From Metaphire vulgaris (lineage: Eukaryota > Annelida > Clitellata > Crassiclitellata > Megascolecidae), in contig CM030865.1 of assembly GCA_018105865.1 (NCBI GenBank), forward strand, positions 12,817,613 to 12,881,612: DNA of 64,000 nucleotides. The letters are read 5' to 3'. The notes below the pieces were generated by a model. That model did not search any database and was not told the origin of the DNA. It saw only the letters and a list, made by a program, of their open reading frames with translations. The first letter of the stretch is position 1; the number at the start of each line of letters is the position of its first letter. Shown here piece by piece: positions 13,482 through 30,496 of the stretch. The position numbers and the translations under genes were made by a program.

Positions 13482-13699
13482 AGCGTAACCACGAGGAGCC
13501 GCTCCCCCTCCCTATTCAGGTTGGGACCGGTCGTGGAATTTGCGCAAAAACTGTTGCGAAATTTCGGGGGAGGTAGTATGATCGAAGAGAATACGTGAAT
13601 GTGCGAAGAACTCCTTGACGACCTTTAAAAGCTCGACGGAGCCTTTTTACAAAAAAATGTCAACGGGCCCCCTATTTCGGAATCCTGGCTATGCCATCA
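13482..13699. mobile_element. MITE with GCGTAACC / GGCTATGCC ends
   Basis: Second copy of the 10395 family (shared GGTTGGGACCGGTCGTGGAA and GGAATCCTGGCTATGCC). It lies just upstream of the first coding exon of the RRM gene, probably in its 5' UTR intron or promoter. Confidence 0.6.
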
Positions 13700-13884
13700 C
13701 CTAAGATCATTATTCTCAGAATAAATACTTTGGCACAAAGGTAGCAGCAACTACGTGCATCATTGAACAGGAGGTTGAACAAGGCCTATGCTCCGTGACA
13801 ATCGACAGTACAGTAACAAATGCAAAATTAAATTCAGGGTATATCTACATCATCATCATCATCTTCACTTTCTGCCTGCATGGC

Positions 13885-14030
13885 GGCAATAGTTAGATAC
13901 GAAACATTTCCACCTCGCTTGATCTTGCGCTAATCTGCATCCTTCAACAATCGACATGTTCTATGCTTCCAGATCTTCTCTGATGTTATCCATCCATCTT
14001 TTTCTCGGTCTTCCTCTCCCTGTCTCCTTC
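13885..14030 (-). mobile_element. LINE reverse-transcriptase C-terminal fragment
   Basis: Read on the minus strand it gives GRPRKRWMDNIREDLEA, a stop, then SIVEGCRLAQDQARWK and a final stop. This is the usual last stretch of a LINE ORF2 protein. One in-frame stop marks it as dead. It is preceded by a short ATC run. Confidence 0.7.
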
Positions 14031-14470
14031 TACTTCGTGCGTATGCAGTGCTTTGTAGGCCCATCTACACTGGCTGAAAATTCAACCAAAATGATCACGA
14101 AAGAAATACAGCCCCTTCCAAAATCAAAGTACTTTTATAGCCACAGCAAAGACATTAAGCCTCTGGGACAGAAGGGCACAGCTGAGAAAGAGGGGGAGAG
14201 GCTGCTGTTTCATAGCGCTAAATAAAATGTCAGCACGTGCACTGCGTGCAGCCACTGTAATAAATTCAAGCGTTGAATAAAGTGAATAAGGTATTTTTAC
14301 CATCGACACATAAGGTGATACGTTTTAAAGAAAAAAACTGCTGCTCCACGTTTGAAATACGAATTAATTTCAAATATTTATTTTAAATCAAATAATTATT
14401 GTTTAAACAGAGATTATATTTTTTCTGATTCCGCTATCACTGACGTAATGCAGACTTATTGTGCGCTAAA

Positions 14471-14603
14471 CTTAGCATGATTTAAAGTGGCTTAGAAGGC
14501 ATTACTGCCTGTGTGAAAGCCACTAGAGGCACTAACGGGGCTTGAACCCGCTCCGTCAGCCTGACGCTCCAGCACGTAACCCACTCTGCCATCTTCCGCC
14601 CTC
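14471..14603 (-). repeat. tRNA-derived SINE, copy 1
   Basis: On the minus strand it shows an A-box-like TGGCAGAGTGGG and a B box GGTTCAAGCCCC about 45 bases apart, then a tail ending in TTTAAATCATGCTAAG. Nearly identical copies lie at 52411-52550 and 56924-57050. Confidence 0.75.
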
Positions 14604-14953
14604 TAAAAGTAAAACTAGCTAAATATTTATGATTAAATGAGATTCAGACATAAATTGAAAATATTTCCAACATAACGCGTATATTCAGTAAGCCAAGGAG
14701 TAGCGAAGGCCCTGCTAAATAAGACCAGTTAGGCTAGACTCCGCTAATAATAAAAATAATGTGACTTTAAGTGGCTTAGGAGGCTAAGTAAGCCAGTGTA
14801 AAAACCACTGATGTAACCATTTCCATTCAATAACCTTGAGAAGCAATTATTGGAACAAACAGTCGAAATCCTTGCGTCAATATTTCGTCGAGATCTGATT
14901 TCTTTTCTATCTATGCCGAACAGAGCTGTCAATCAAAGTTTGCCTAACGACGA

Positions 14954-14963
14954 GTCACGTGAC
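14954..14963. promoter_or_regulatory. Palindromic E-box GTCACGTGAC
   Basis: Perfect ten-base palindrome of the USF/MITF type, in the spacer between the divergent RRM gene and ENKD1, followed by GC-rich sequence near 15040. It could serve a promoter of either gene. No transcription start is visible. Confidence 0.3.
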
Positions 14964-15439
14964 GCACAACAAATTTGAACGATCGAGATAAATTTAAAAT
15001 CTGTTTCTCCATAATTGGAAGCTATTTGGAAGGTTTTTGATCGCGCCGCGTTCCGTCTGTTTGCATTTAAATATAAACAGGATTTCTGATTTTAGGAGTT
15101 TGTTTTGTCGTTTGAAAGATTTAGCGTGTTTCTGTTATCTGTGAAATTCCATCGGATGGTCTTACTAATTACCTATATATAACCTGATCGAGCTTCGTCG
15201 GTTTCAAGGAGTTTGATTGATATCTGCAAATCACACATTGATCCATTTGAGCTATGTAAACCCGAACCCTGATACGCATACTTTTGTCTCTATTAATTTC
15301 GTCTAATAAGAAATTGAGCCATTGCTAAATGGTAAAATTATGTAATTTTTCTTCTTCAGGTGTCGTGTATTTCTACGTTGACGACTACGGACTTCCATTT
15401 TTCTCTGTTGTGTGTTGCTTGTATGAGTTCTAATTCTGT

Positions 15440-16205
15440 AGTTACCCCTTTACATCAGGCAGTAAACTACTGATATACATCATTCTTTGTCTTCCTCTTG
15501 ATCTTTTGCCTTCGACTTTTCCAGTAGTTACCAGGTTTTCTATACCTTTCTTCCTCATTATATGTCCAAACAATTTAAGTTGTCTTTTACGTATTGTAGA
15601 GAGCAATTTTCTTAGTTGGTTAGTTAGTTAGTTAGTTATAGGCTAATTTATATAGCGCTATTGTCCTAGCGGGCTAGAGTCAAGAGTGCTTTACATTGAA
15701 TTAAAAGAGTGTCCGAACAAGTGCGTTTTTAGTTTCTTAGCAAATTTTTCCAAGTTGGTCGCGTTGGTGACATCCATTTGCCTGATTAACATTAAATTAA
15801 ATAATTTAAACATTAAATGGGTCAATTTGTGTACCTGCCATATCGAATACTAATTCATTCGTTTTCTTTTCAGTCCAAAATGTTTTCGGCATATTTCTTA
15901 AGAACCACATTTCTGCAGCTTCAAGCTTTTTCTTTGTGACTTTAGAGATAGTCCAAGTTTCTGCACCATATAACATGACTGGCCAAACATAGTATTCCTG
16001 AACCCTAATCTTTGTTTTCATTGTTAAATGTCTGTTTGTTTGTATGTGTTTTAGATTCCCAAAGGCTGCTTTGGCCAGTCCTATTTTTGCTTTTATGTCT
16101 GATTCACTCTTAGCATTGCTGGTGAACCAGCTTCCCAGATATTTGACTGTCGTGACTTGTTTAATTTTCTCTTCATTTAAGTTGATTCTGCATTTGGGAA
16201 TGTCT
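15440..16205 (-). mobile_element. LINE ORF2 remnant, interrupted
   Basis: Minus-strand translation of 16205-15860 gives KYLGSWFTSNAKSESDIKAK then YVWPVMLYGAETWTISK and EMWFLRNM, and 15610-15470 continues RKRQLKLFGHIMRKKG and KRSRGRQRMM. This is the RT thumb and C-terminal stretch of a LINE. A frameshift near 16030 and an unrelated insert (15612-15853) make it a pseudogene. Confidence 0.75.
15612..15853. repeat. Insert splitting the LINE remnant
   Basis: Contains a (TTAG)n run, then TTTATATAGCGCTATTGTCC and AGTGCTTTACATTGAATTAA, a palindromic AGCGCT-type unit seen in many invertebrate repeats. The LINE reading resumes on both sides, so this piece arrived later. The 3' border is approximate. 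Confidence 0.45.
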
Positions 16206-16389
16206 TTCTTCTTTCTTCTAATTTATTTACTGTATATTGTATATTTACTTTGACTGTCAATTTTATGTTAATCTTGATCAAAGTTGATCATGTTATTTGA
16301 CGTGTTACTTATTGGAAATTTGCATCTTAGAACTGTCACAATTATAAGATTTGCATGTTTTCAGGTTTTGCCTCCGATTGATCGCTGAA

Positions 16390-18864
16390 ATGGTGTCAAC
16401 AGTAAATGGCCCAGTTCCACCGCATCCATACTACGACAAAACTGATCAGAATACTTACTTGAACATTCCTGCTCCCAGAGTACGACCTGAGGCTGAAGAG
16501 TATGCGAGAAAGGGACAGGGAACGATCTGCCTTGGCCTTGAAATTGAAGGCCACACTATACCTCCAGCCTATAGGAGATCAAGTATGACAACCAATGCTA
16601 CTATTAGAATGGGTTGCATAATGTCTCATTTAGCTTTTGGAACAACTTCTTCCGTTTTACAACATTAAGTAAGATGTTCTCAGGTGCAGCTGCACTAGGA
16701 TTTTGCTTTTGAGGCATTTCTCACTTTTCAAGGTTGATCCAGGAATCATTTGCTGTTAGAGAAAGACTTTCAGTGTTTTTCTTCAATTTTTCTAATATTC
16801 AGAAACATTTTTACTGCAATATTAAATGTACGTATATGTAAAATTGTAGAAACTGAAGTGAAAGACCATTTCAGAGAAAACTACCGACGTATGAGGCAGA
16901 TTCAGAAGCAGTCGTTTCAGAAAGAGACGGAGAACAGACAGCAGCCAGTGAAGGCGCTTTGGAAGTCAGCGAAGTACGACAGCATCGAGTCCAAAGTGAA
17001 AGAAGAACTTCAGGTTGGCATTTATTTTATAATTTTTATTAGTCATTTTAATGTATTAGTTGTTTTTTTGGTATTTAATAAAGACATCCAGTAAATTTAG
17101 AGAGTTATAACTTTGAAAATATATTCATTTTTTAATATGTGAATATGAACAACTATGAGTTCTAATCTTTTAATCCTGCAGTTGCTCATCAGCCATTTTA
17201 AAAAAGAGATCAGTGTTTTATTTAAAAACTCCAAATGCAGATGTCGTCGCTTTCATTTTGCAGGTCCTGTGATATGAATGAACTTAGGAATAATTGTTTT
17301 GATATTTCAGAAATCCACCTTTGCCCCCCGCCCTCATTCCACCAACTATCTTCGCGCCCATTCCAGAACCGGTTTCCTGCCGCAATCAGCACGACCCGCA
17401 TCCGTTGAACCTCCCGAGGATAAACTGACGATCCCAAGAGCAGCGACCGCCAGAGATGTTTGTCCCCACATTTTGTTTGGCAATTTCATTTGAGTCAACT
17501 GCTGTTTTAACAATATGTGCATTCTATGATAATATTTTGATTATTTAAGGCTCATTGCTATTGTTGCCAATGACATTGTGAGTTCTTATTGCTAAGAAAA
17601 CTTTCAACGGTTTGTGTCTGAACTATTTAGGACAAATTGTTCATCTTTTATTTTCAATATCATTTCTAAAAGTGTCATCGTTGTTATCAATTTAAAGATT
17701 GGACTGGTCAGACGAGAACTGGATTTCATTAAAATAAATGGAATTGGTGCCAGAAAATATCGGATCCCTCGCTCGCCTAGTCTGACTGCTTTGGATGACA
17801 TGAAAAAGGCTTCAGATGACAAAAACAACGTGTACAGAAAAGGCGAAGTGCCAAAATAGTAAGATGGACGCTTATCATTTGTTATTTTCTGTTGATTTTA
17901 CTGGTTCATCTCTATGCTTAATATGTCACCAAATTTTTTCAACAGCAATCTCTGTCTGCACAGAGTAAGCAGTTCTGATGTTGATCCCATCTAACATCAA
18001 TGGCTTTGAATTGCCAAAATACATAATAGTTTCAGTGATTTTAATTGATGTATTATTTTGTCAAAAGTTGGTGTGAAAAGAAGAACAAAGAACTTGCCAT
18101 ATGTTTCATTTTCTTGTCTAGTTGTCTATGCAATTTCTATGTGCATCTGTATGTGGAAACTGCTTTTATAGTCTGGTTGAAAGGAAGGAGACGTGGAGAA
18201 GGGAGACTGAGGAGAGATTTGCCAATATTCCCGATCCAGATATGCCTCCAGGGCACAGGATGATGCCAGAGGCCGACAGAGTGGCAACGTTGACAGAAAT
18301 ACGACAGAGTAAGTGGGGCTCAGGTCTCTTAGAAGAAGAAGAAGAAGAAGAAGACTGCATTTAGGCGACGTCACTGTGCACATGTCGTGTGGTTTATTAG
18401 TTGCTTCAATTCAGACACTGGTTGGTGGCTGTTAGTAATTTTTTACACGCTTGCTTCTAGGTTTGCTTTGATTTACATTTTATGACATTGTCTGACACTC
18501 TAACAGTAGAGTGGGTTAATCTGCCATCAATATAAATTAACTTATTCAATACTTTTGTTTGAAAGTGAGACGTTAGATTCTCTTCTATTATTAAAATTGC
18601 TTAGAATCTATTTGTACACAGATACTTAATTACTTTGCATAAGGACAATTCAATTGTGGACCAGAATTTACATTACATTTGTAATTTTTGTACTTTTCAT
18701 CAGAACAAACAGAGCTTCTCAGGGAATTGTCTTCATTGCCGATTAGAAACGACACGATGAGGTTACAGAAGAAACATGAGGAGCTCGAAGAGAAACTCGC
18801 GAAGGTCGAAGAGGCGATCAAAATATTCTCTCGACCAAAGGTTTTTGTGAAGTTGGATTCTTAG
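16390..18864 (+). CDS. ENKD1: Enkurin domain-containing protein 1
   Basis: Microtubule-binding protein of cilia and spindle. Six coding exons in phase: 16390-16582, 16850-17013, 17311-17457, 17698-17858, 18172-18308, 18704-18864, 320 residues against 346 in the human protein. Recognition rests on several blocks in order: N-terminal GPVPPHPY; FRENYRRMRQIQKQSF; PVKALWKSAKYDSIESKVK; STNYLRAHSRTG; GEVPKYLVERKETWRRE; DPDMPPGHRMMPE; and the end VEEAIKIFSRPKVFVKLDS, typical of ENKD1 and not of enkurin itself. The enkurin domain fills the last 90 or so residues. ATG 16390 is the first in frame, 25 bases after a good acceptor (near 16364), so a non-coding 5' exon probably lies upstream. The exon 3 donor (GTTTGT) is weak but phase and homology support it. 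The coding sequence is unbroken. Confidence 0.93.
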
Positions 18865-19123
18865 ATGTTGTCGCTGCTGAATTGTTGAAAGCTGTTGCAT
18901 TGACAAAGAGCTCTTCTGAGCTGCAAAAGGGACTTCTGTAGAAATGTGTCTTATGTTTCTATTTTGCACATGATGTGTTTACGCTGAACTTGGAAATGAC
19001 AATTAAGTTTGGAACATTATATCTCTGCTTAGTATTTTTGAAGGTCTTTGAACAGAAGCACATACATGATATGGTTGATGCTAAATTATTTTCTATGTAT
19101 TTCAAGTGACATGATCTTTAAGG

Positions 19124-19129
19124 AATAAA
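19124..19129 (+). terminator. AATAAA poly(A) signal of ENKD1
   Basis: AATAAA 260 bases after the TAG at 18862-18864. The minus-strand gene that converges on it ends at 19377, so the 3' ends lie about 250 bases apart. Confidence 0.6.
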
Positions 19130-19376
19130 GTGAAAAGGTTTTTAGTTTTTTATGAAATTCCAAAGTGTAGTCGGTGAGTTAAAATTTTAAATTAAACAGT
19201 TTTAGAGTTCAACTATTTGTCTTTGTGGACATCTGAAGCATCACTGATTTACAAACTCAAGATCTCCTGCAGTCATTGGCGTGGGTGGGTGGGCGCCCCG
19301 TTCGCAAATTAATAAAAACCGTAGTGATAATAAATCATGAAATAGGGTGACTTGGACTATGATACATGACACAGTC

Positions 19377-24042
<4,666 letters not shown>

Positions 24043-24410
24043 CTGCAAAATCATCAGCAAACAACGGCGCCATAGAAGTCGTCCCCTGCACATTTATTTA
24101 CCCTAACAGTCTTTCTGGAAGTCGTAGAAACATTATGCAGAGCAGATGAAAGCGCAAAGTATTCTGAGCAAAGTGAAAGTCATTACCTGGATAAAACTCA
24201 ACGACTGAGTCACTCCTCTGTCTCAATTTCAAGCACTGCAATTTCGAAACACTGAAATTAGAAAAGAAGGAATTGCAGAGTTCATCAAATAGAACTTAAA
24301 TGCCAGAACTATTTCATTCTTAGCGAATTTGATTCACGATTTTGCTCAATTGTTTGAAGTTGATTTTGTAAAATAAATTTAAGTGATATTTTTGACAGAA
24401 TTCAGAAAGA

Positions 24411-27400
24411 TCAAAAAGACCAGTTGATGGTTGAGAAGCTGAGGATGATATATTCCTCTTCTAATCGATAGTAGTCTAAGAGCTGAACGCATCTGTAGAC
24501 GCCAGCAGCAGCAGCGACACTTGGTGCCAGATGAGTCTCAGTCAGTGTCTCTCCTGAATCACTCAAGCGGAAACCGAAGACACCGCTGAGGTCGCGCCAG
24601 TTGAACGCTCTCAGCCAGTCAGGAAACCGACAGGACGGGTCCGGCCAGCCAAAGTCATCTGAAACAAAAGATCAAGCGACCTGCCAGTCCCTACGTCATC
24701 CGCTCTTCTCTACGACGGCCAATGTCAAGGTTATTTCTAAGATTATCAATTTGTCGGTGTCGATCTCGAGTTGGGGGGGGCGTGGTGGAGGGTGTTATGG
24801 GTGCACCTCAGGCTCCGATTGGAGATTTTTTCTGAGGGGGTGTCGGTCTCAAATTGAGGGGGTGTTGGGCCGGAGGTGTTAGGGGGTGTAAAAATATCCA
24901 TGGGCCAATGCGACCCGTGTTCGAGCAGGCGGGACGGACGGAGTGGCGGATTGACTGACCTCTGACCATCTCAAGGACGATTGGACCGTCTGCGTAGCTG
25001 CGAAGTCCTTGGCAACCGGCATCAGAACTCATCGACAGAAAGACCTCTCCCGTCTGCAGCCGACGATACTTCTAAACGGACAAAACGAAACGACCAGATA
25101 CATCGACCATTACAATAGGAGGACTCAACAGACACAAATTCCTCCTCCTCCTCCTCCTCTTAACAATCTTAGTTGCTCATAGCTTAGTATATTCGACGAC
25201 TGACTCACTTACGAAACATCTGTATGAATCGTCGTTGCTAGAGGGCGTCACGTGACTTTGATTTCTCTTCGACAATCCAGACAGACGACCGTAGAGAAAG
25301 TTCTCGGAATCTGCATTCCACTTTGCAATGCACTCGAGTGCCACGTCTGGAAAGAACCGGCAACAAGAACAAAGAACTCCGCTTATATAAGGGAACTAAT
25401 GTGTCTTCAGTGTAACTCAACTGAAGCCAATTAGATGCAATGGATTCTTAAGCACGTAAACTTCTATAAGACCTCTAAACTCGAGTCCCACCCCTATTTT
25501 TGAGAGTCTACCATAGCGAAAGCCTGAAAGGAGGAATATGGGTTGGGCCCCCACTTTTTCATCTTAGTTAACTCCAATGAATGTACTCAATTAGCAATAA
25601 CAATGCAAAACATTATTCCTCTTCTCCGCAGACAATCGATCAGCGCCTCTGAGTCGCTGCAGACAAATACTTTGGCCATCTGGCGACAGATAATCTGATA
25701 ACGGTTCTCCGTAATCTGCAAAATATCAGATTCCGTCAGTCCGGTTCCTCCTTTGATCGGTCGTTCTTCTGAAAAGAAAGGAAATTCTTCGTCTCGAAAT
25801 CATCCGCTTCTTTGCATTTCCACTCAATTTCTGCAATTCATCTTCTTCAAAAGAAACTGTTTGCATAGACTGACTGCTCTATATCGATTGAGTGAAGAGC
25901 AAATGTGGGCGCTATACAAAATCACGCCTCTGTCACTCTAGCGTCTATCAGATGGATGACCGCGTCTTCTGCGTTTTCTCTAGATGCCATTCGTGCCCCT
26001 CTTCCTCGTCCAGGACTCCCACCCCATTGGCTGCCTCTTATTCGCTCAACCGACGGATGCTAATTTCATGCGAAATTCTACTTTCACGCTTTGCGCATCA
26101 CGTGATCTGGCGCTCTTCGAGGTCAAACGAAGGTCAGCACAAGACACGAATCTTAAATTTGGACATGTTTGAAGCGTCGCAAGACACTTATATCAATCTT
26201 GTCTACTTCATTTAAAAGAAAGAGTCATTGTCAATTTGTCATGCAATAGTCTTATGGCACTGCATCTGATATCTGCTGACAACGATATTAAGAATAGATT
26301 AGATAGATACAACGTCTGACTGTAACCTGTGCCATTTGCTAATCGCACCTTGACCGTTATAACTGGCCTCACGAACACAGTGCCTGAACTGCAGATGGTA
26401 AACCGTGCGATTGGCACACGGCCTGGCATACGATATCGGGTGCGAACAGAACCCATAAGTGACGTCATTGTAGTAGAAGAAATACGCGACATCGAAAGGA
26501 CACGTGACAACAGCAAAAGGCTCTAAAGAAATGACGTCATCGTTACTCTTTAGCCCAACATTAAAATGGCGCTAGATAAACGATTCTCAAGAAGCGCCCT
26601 CTACCTCTGACGAGAGTAAACAGCCCAACGCCTTTGCTGATCGGAGCACAAATCTTCTTCATTTTGTCTGGCTTTACGCAAAAACCTACAGTGACAAAAG
26701 CAGAAAAGCTCAGCTCTTTGCTATTCAACCCAATTCAATCGAAATGTGAAGATCTGGAAAACATGATTTTTAATGATTCAGAAAACCCGAAGCCATCTTA
26801 TTTAACGCTTGGCCATCTTATTTAACGCTTGTCACGACTGACACTTGACAGTATCGTGTGACGTCATTAGACGCGGACGAGGAATGACGACGACGTCAAC
26901 TCTTAGCAGAGGCACAGAAGTAGGCCCTAGACTCGAAGGCCGTTGATGACGGAGACATGGAGGCCTATTTCTAAAGTACAGAACGACTGTCTAAAACTTT
27001 AAATCTAGACAAAGGAAATGAAACAGGAGAAAAGTTTCTCTTCTTTTTCATCGAAAAACACCAAAACTCACTCTCCCTGAATTGAAGGACGTTTTCATGA
27101 CGATGATAGAATCTCAGGCAAACAAAGCAACTATTTCTCCTAAAAAGAAATGATTTTTAACGTCTACATCAGAATTTATCCAAATCAATCTTGGGTCAAC
27201 GCACAAGTGACACACTATGCGGCAAAATGTTTAGTTTCAATGATAGATCAATAATACCAGTGTCTGTCTAGTTGTCTATCCCACTGTTTGTTTGTCTGTC
27301 TGTCTGTCTTTCTGTCTGTCTTTCTGTCTTTCAGCTTCAATCCAGTAGATCAATTGCAATTAGGACCAGGAGTGTAGCCAGGAATTTGATTGTGGGTATA

Positions 27401-28060
27401 AATTTTTTTCTGGGGTATATATTGTTATTTTTTATATAATGTAGATATTATACATTATATATATTATTATATATGTATGTATATATCCTAACGAGCAAAA
27501 AGGTCATCATATGCGTTCGTTCGGCGCCTCTCAACTCTCTACGGCGCCCCTTTCTCTGTCTTCCTATGCTCCTGGCGAGCAAAAAAGGTCGTCGCATTGC
27601 TTCTTTTTATTTATTGTTTATCCAAAAACCCGATTTTGGCGTCCCCTCGCCTCGGCGCCCGGGGGCATATGTCCCCCTCGCTACGCCTCTGTACCAATAT
27701 ACCCTCACTCCGTCGTTACGCCCCTGATTAGGACTCCATCTGTCGACGGCCTCTGTTTAGAAAGAGAAAAAAACTCAGTCGTTGTCATAGAGATAAATGT
27801 CTTCATTGGTTCTTTCGTCAGACGCTAGGTGGTTGGACGGCGCTATTGATCGCTCTTCTGTCTAGTGTCTACTAACGGCCCAGGCGCTGAATAATGATGG
27901 AAACGGCTTCCTATAAACGTATTCATCAGAATGAACATCTCACGGCAAAAAACTATGGAACACTCTTAGCATCAATACAAATAGTCTTTATTTCATTCAC
28001 TAACGCACACATACTGCGTTTCTTCTTCTTCTCCTCTCTTCCTCTCTCTCCTCTCTCTCC

Positions 28061-28112
<52 letters not shown>

Positions 28113-29493
28113 CGGATGACAAATGAGGCCTAAATTACCTTTGGTCGAACAGATAATAGTTTTGGTTTTGTTCGACGCATGTTCCTTTGGTGGAGATTGT
28201 CCTTTCACGAACTATGACCTCTCCCACTCCTCCTTGGAAATATTTTCCTCTCAGCTCCGCTCGAAGACGACATCGGTGGCCTCCTGGATTTCAAAGAGAA
28301 AGCCGAACTTTGATATATAATTATATCAGCGTGTCTTTAAGTACAAATTGAACCCTTACAGTGTAAATTATCATCAAATTATCACGACTGTAAAATCAAT
28401 TGGTCCCAAAGTACTTCTCACGTCAACTTTCCACAATGTTTTGTGTTCTTTCGATGCATCAATGCAATCTTGACGAAGCATTCATTGACAATAAAAACAC
28501 GTTTCCACGTTCTAATGGATTCTACCGCAGAGCAACCCCAGTCATTAATCACGTCTTCGCCAGATGGCCGCCCGTGACGTGCCATGGTCATGCTAGACAA
28601 CTCCGTGGTATCTAGCATTCAACGGCAGACACTTAATTCTTTTGATGGAAGAGCCGATGTCGTCACATACGACGTCATCACGACTACAGAATAATGACGT
28701 CATGACACATTACATGACGTGCAATTAGTGACGTCACGCAGTTCAAGCAGCCAATTGCATTAATCGGAAACGGAAATTATTAGATGAAATGAAAACGCAA
28801 TAAAGATGCAAATGGCTTTCAATAGAGCACCCCGTCTCCATTTAGTCTTTGCATCTTCTCCCTCTGTCTGCCCCTAATAAATCAGGGCTAGAACTTCGCT
28901 TTCAAAACTGTAGCATATAAATATGTTAGGCAAATGCAGCGCTTGTCGAAATGTAGGCTGGACTATTCCTATGCCCAGTAGACATACAATCAGCGGAGGA
29001 GTAGTTAAACTTCGCTCCTCCCCCCAAACACACACCGGGGAATTAAACCTTCCTGCCAGATAATCAATCATTCCAATGGAGAACCATAGATGATGCCGGA
29101 AAGTGAGTCTTCTTAGTGACCCTTATGTCTGCCTTTGACGAAATCGTCGTCGACACAGTTGGCAATTTTTGAACCGTACTTAGATTTGACATCAATTTGA
29201 AATTTGACATAAAGGAACACGATATAAATGTCAATATATTTGCATTTACATGCCACGTGCGCACGGGTGCCTCTGGCACGCTCACGTTCTTGGGGCCCGT
29301 GAAAATTGTCCCAACTCTCTCACCCTCTCCACGGCACTGAAATCAATACACTCAATATTACAATAACCCTCAGACCATACTCACCTATGCCTGGACTGCA
29401 CATGAGCACTAGGCTGACGGTAAGTAACGAAAGGCCCAGTTCTATTCTGCCGAAGAGTTTAACCTGTGTCCAGTCAGCAGCAGCAGCATCCAT
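24411..29493 (-). CDS. Extracellular cysteine-rich protein resembling DUF7042-7045 family
   Basis: Eight minus-strand exons: 29493-29385, 28283-28139, 27140-27072, 26522-26355, 25715-25671, 25346-25213, 25071-24960, 24658-24411 (TGA), about 342 residues if one base is removed in exon 3. All other junctions keep phase. ATG 29493 follows an in-frame stop and encodes a signal peptide or anchor (LGLSLLTVSLVLMCSPGI). Then come C-x-LRAELRGKYFQGGVGEV with STKGTCVE and NYYLFDQ; CLRFYHRHENVLQFRE; VTCPFDVAYFFYYND with PCAN; VALECIAKWNADSE and YRCF; SSDAGCQGLR; and CRFPDWLRAFNWRDLSG. This order matches, as I recall it, arthropod and mollusc secreted or membrane proteins annotated DUF7044/7043/7045/7042. 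Function is unknown to me. In exon 3 the run of four A (27120-27123, plus strand) shifts the frame, so it is either an assembly error or a true break. Codon use and splice sites look active. Confidence 0.72.
27370..27727. mobile_element. Repeat with GTAGCCAGG / TTACGCCCC ends
   Basis: Starts AGTGTAGCCAGGAATTTG and ends CGTTACGCCCCTGATTA, degenerate relatives of the TGGCGTAGCC ends. Inside are two copies of CGAGCAAAAAAGGTCRTC (27490 and 27576) and a TA-rich stretch. Confidence 0.45.
28064..28109. repeat. (TA)n microsatellite
   Basis: 46 bases of alternating TA, 30 bases beyond the donor of exon 28283-28139. Confidence 0.9.
28671..28736. promoter_or_regulatory. Cluster of CRE/ATF-like TGACGTCA sites
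   Basis: GACGTCAT (28671), TGACGTCA (28695-28702), a half site ATGACGTG (28714) and TGACGTCA (28729-28736) within 66 bases, in the first intron of the extracellular gene. Two full palindromes this close suggest an intronic enhancer, but no factor binding is shown by sequence alone. Confidence 0.3.
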
Positions 29494-29860
29494 TGCTGCT
29501 CTTTATCCGACCAGCAAATGTCTCAATCGCATTCAATTTGCTTGAAGCGCCAAACCCGTCACGTGACAGTCGATCTGTCAATGGACGCTCTGGGAAGTGG
29601 AGGAAGTGGAGGGGGGCGTGCGTCAGTCGCTGGGGAGGGCTGAGGCGTCCACTGTACGACGACCCCAGTCCCACGACAAAATACAGGGATTGTTGCACTG
29701 AATACAGCGCGCATAAAGTGCAATAGTACCGTTGGCTCTCTTTCCATTCAATGTGATTTTCAGTTTCGTCTGAACCAATGGGTGAAGCCAACCACACTCA
29801 GTACACGTCTGTGCATGCGCAGAGCTAATTCGTCGACCCGGGTTCGAGGCTGATCGTAGG
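29494..29860 (-). promoter_or_regulatory. Likely promoter region of the extracellular gene
   Basis: GC-richer stretch directly 5' of ATG 29493 with GTCACGTGAC (near 29560), an inverted CCAAT box (ACCAATGG near 29774) and a GCATGCGCAG (NRF1-like, near 29812). There is no TATA box. The start site is not visible. Confidence 0.3.
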
Positions 29861-29940
29861 TGATACGAGAGGCTTCTTTATCTCAGGCATTCACACGTCG
29901 TTCACCGCGTGGAACTGACATTGACATGGAAATTGTCATA

Positions 29941-30247
29941 GGGGCCGTCCATATATTACGTCACGCGAATTTTAGGTAAAAATTACCCCTCCTCTTACCT
30001 CCTCTCCCCTTACCCCTCCTATCGTCACAAAGGTATTGGACCTCCTTTAAAATGACGTCACAAACTACCGAACCATCCTCCACTACAAAACCGTCACTGG
30101 TAAAAGATAATAAAGCTACTATTTTGATTTATAATTTACTTCTTCACATGTGCAACTACCAAAATTTTGCAACCCCTCCCTTACGACACACGTGGTCACA
30201 GCCTGGTGAACCCTCCTTCAGGGTGTGACATCATATGTGGACGACCC
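29941..30247. mobile_element. MITE with GGGGCCGTCCAT ends
   Basis: The left end GGGGCCGTCCATATATTACG and the right end, read in reverse (GGGTCGTCCACATATGATGT), are terminal inverted repeats. The interior is rich in TTACCCCTCC. The termini share GGGGCYGTCCA with the fold-back element at 55990. No coding capacity. Confidence 0.65.
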
Positions 30248-30496
30248 TATAGCACTACATACTGAAATGCATGCCTTAACTTTAATTACTGCAATTTGGA
30301 GAATGAATCTAAGACGGGAAAATATCCCCTATCTGGCCTGTATGCAACGCTGAGTTTCCCATCATAAAACATCAGTAGAATAGATAGGCTAACGTAATTA
30401 AGGGAACCAGTCACGCCGTCTTCATCACTAACTTGATGATTGACATCCGCTTTAAATACGAGACGCGTCTGTTTCAGTAAAGTAAAAAAAGTAAAG

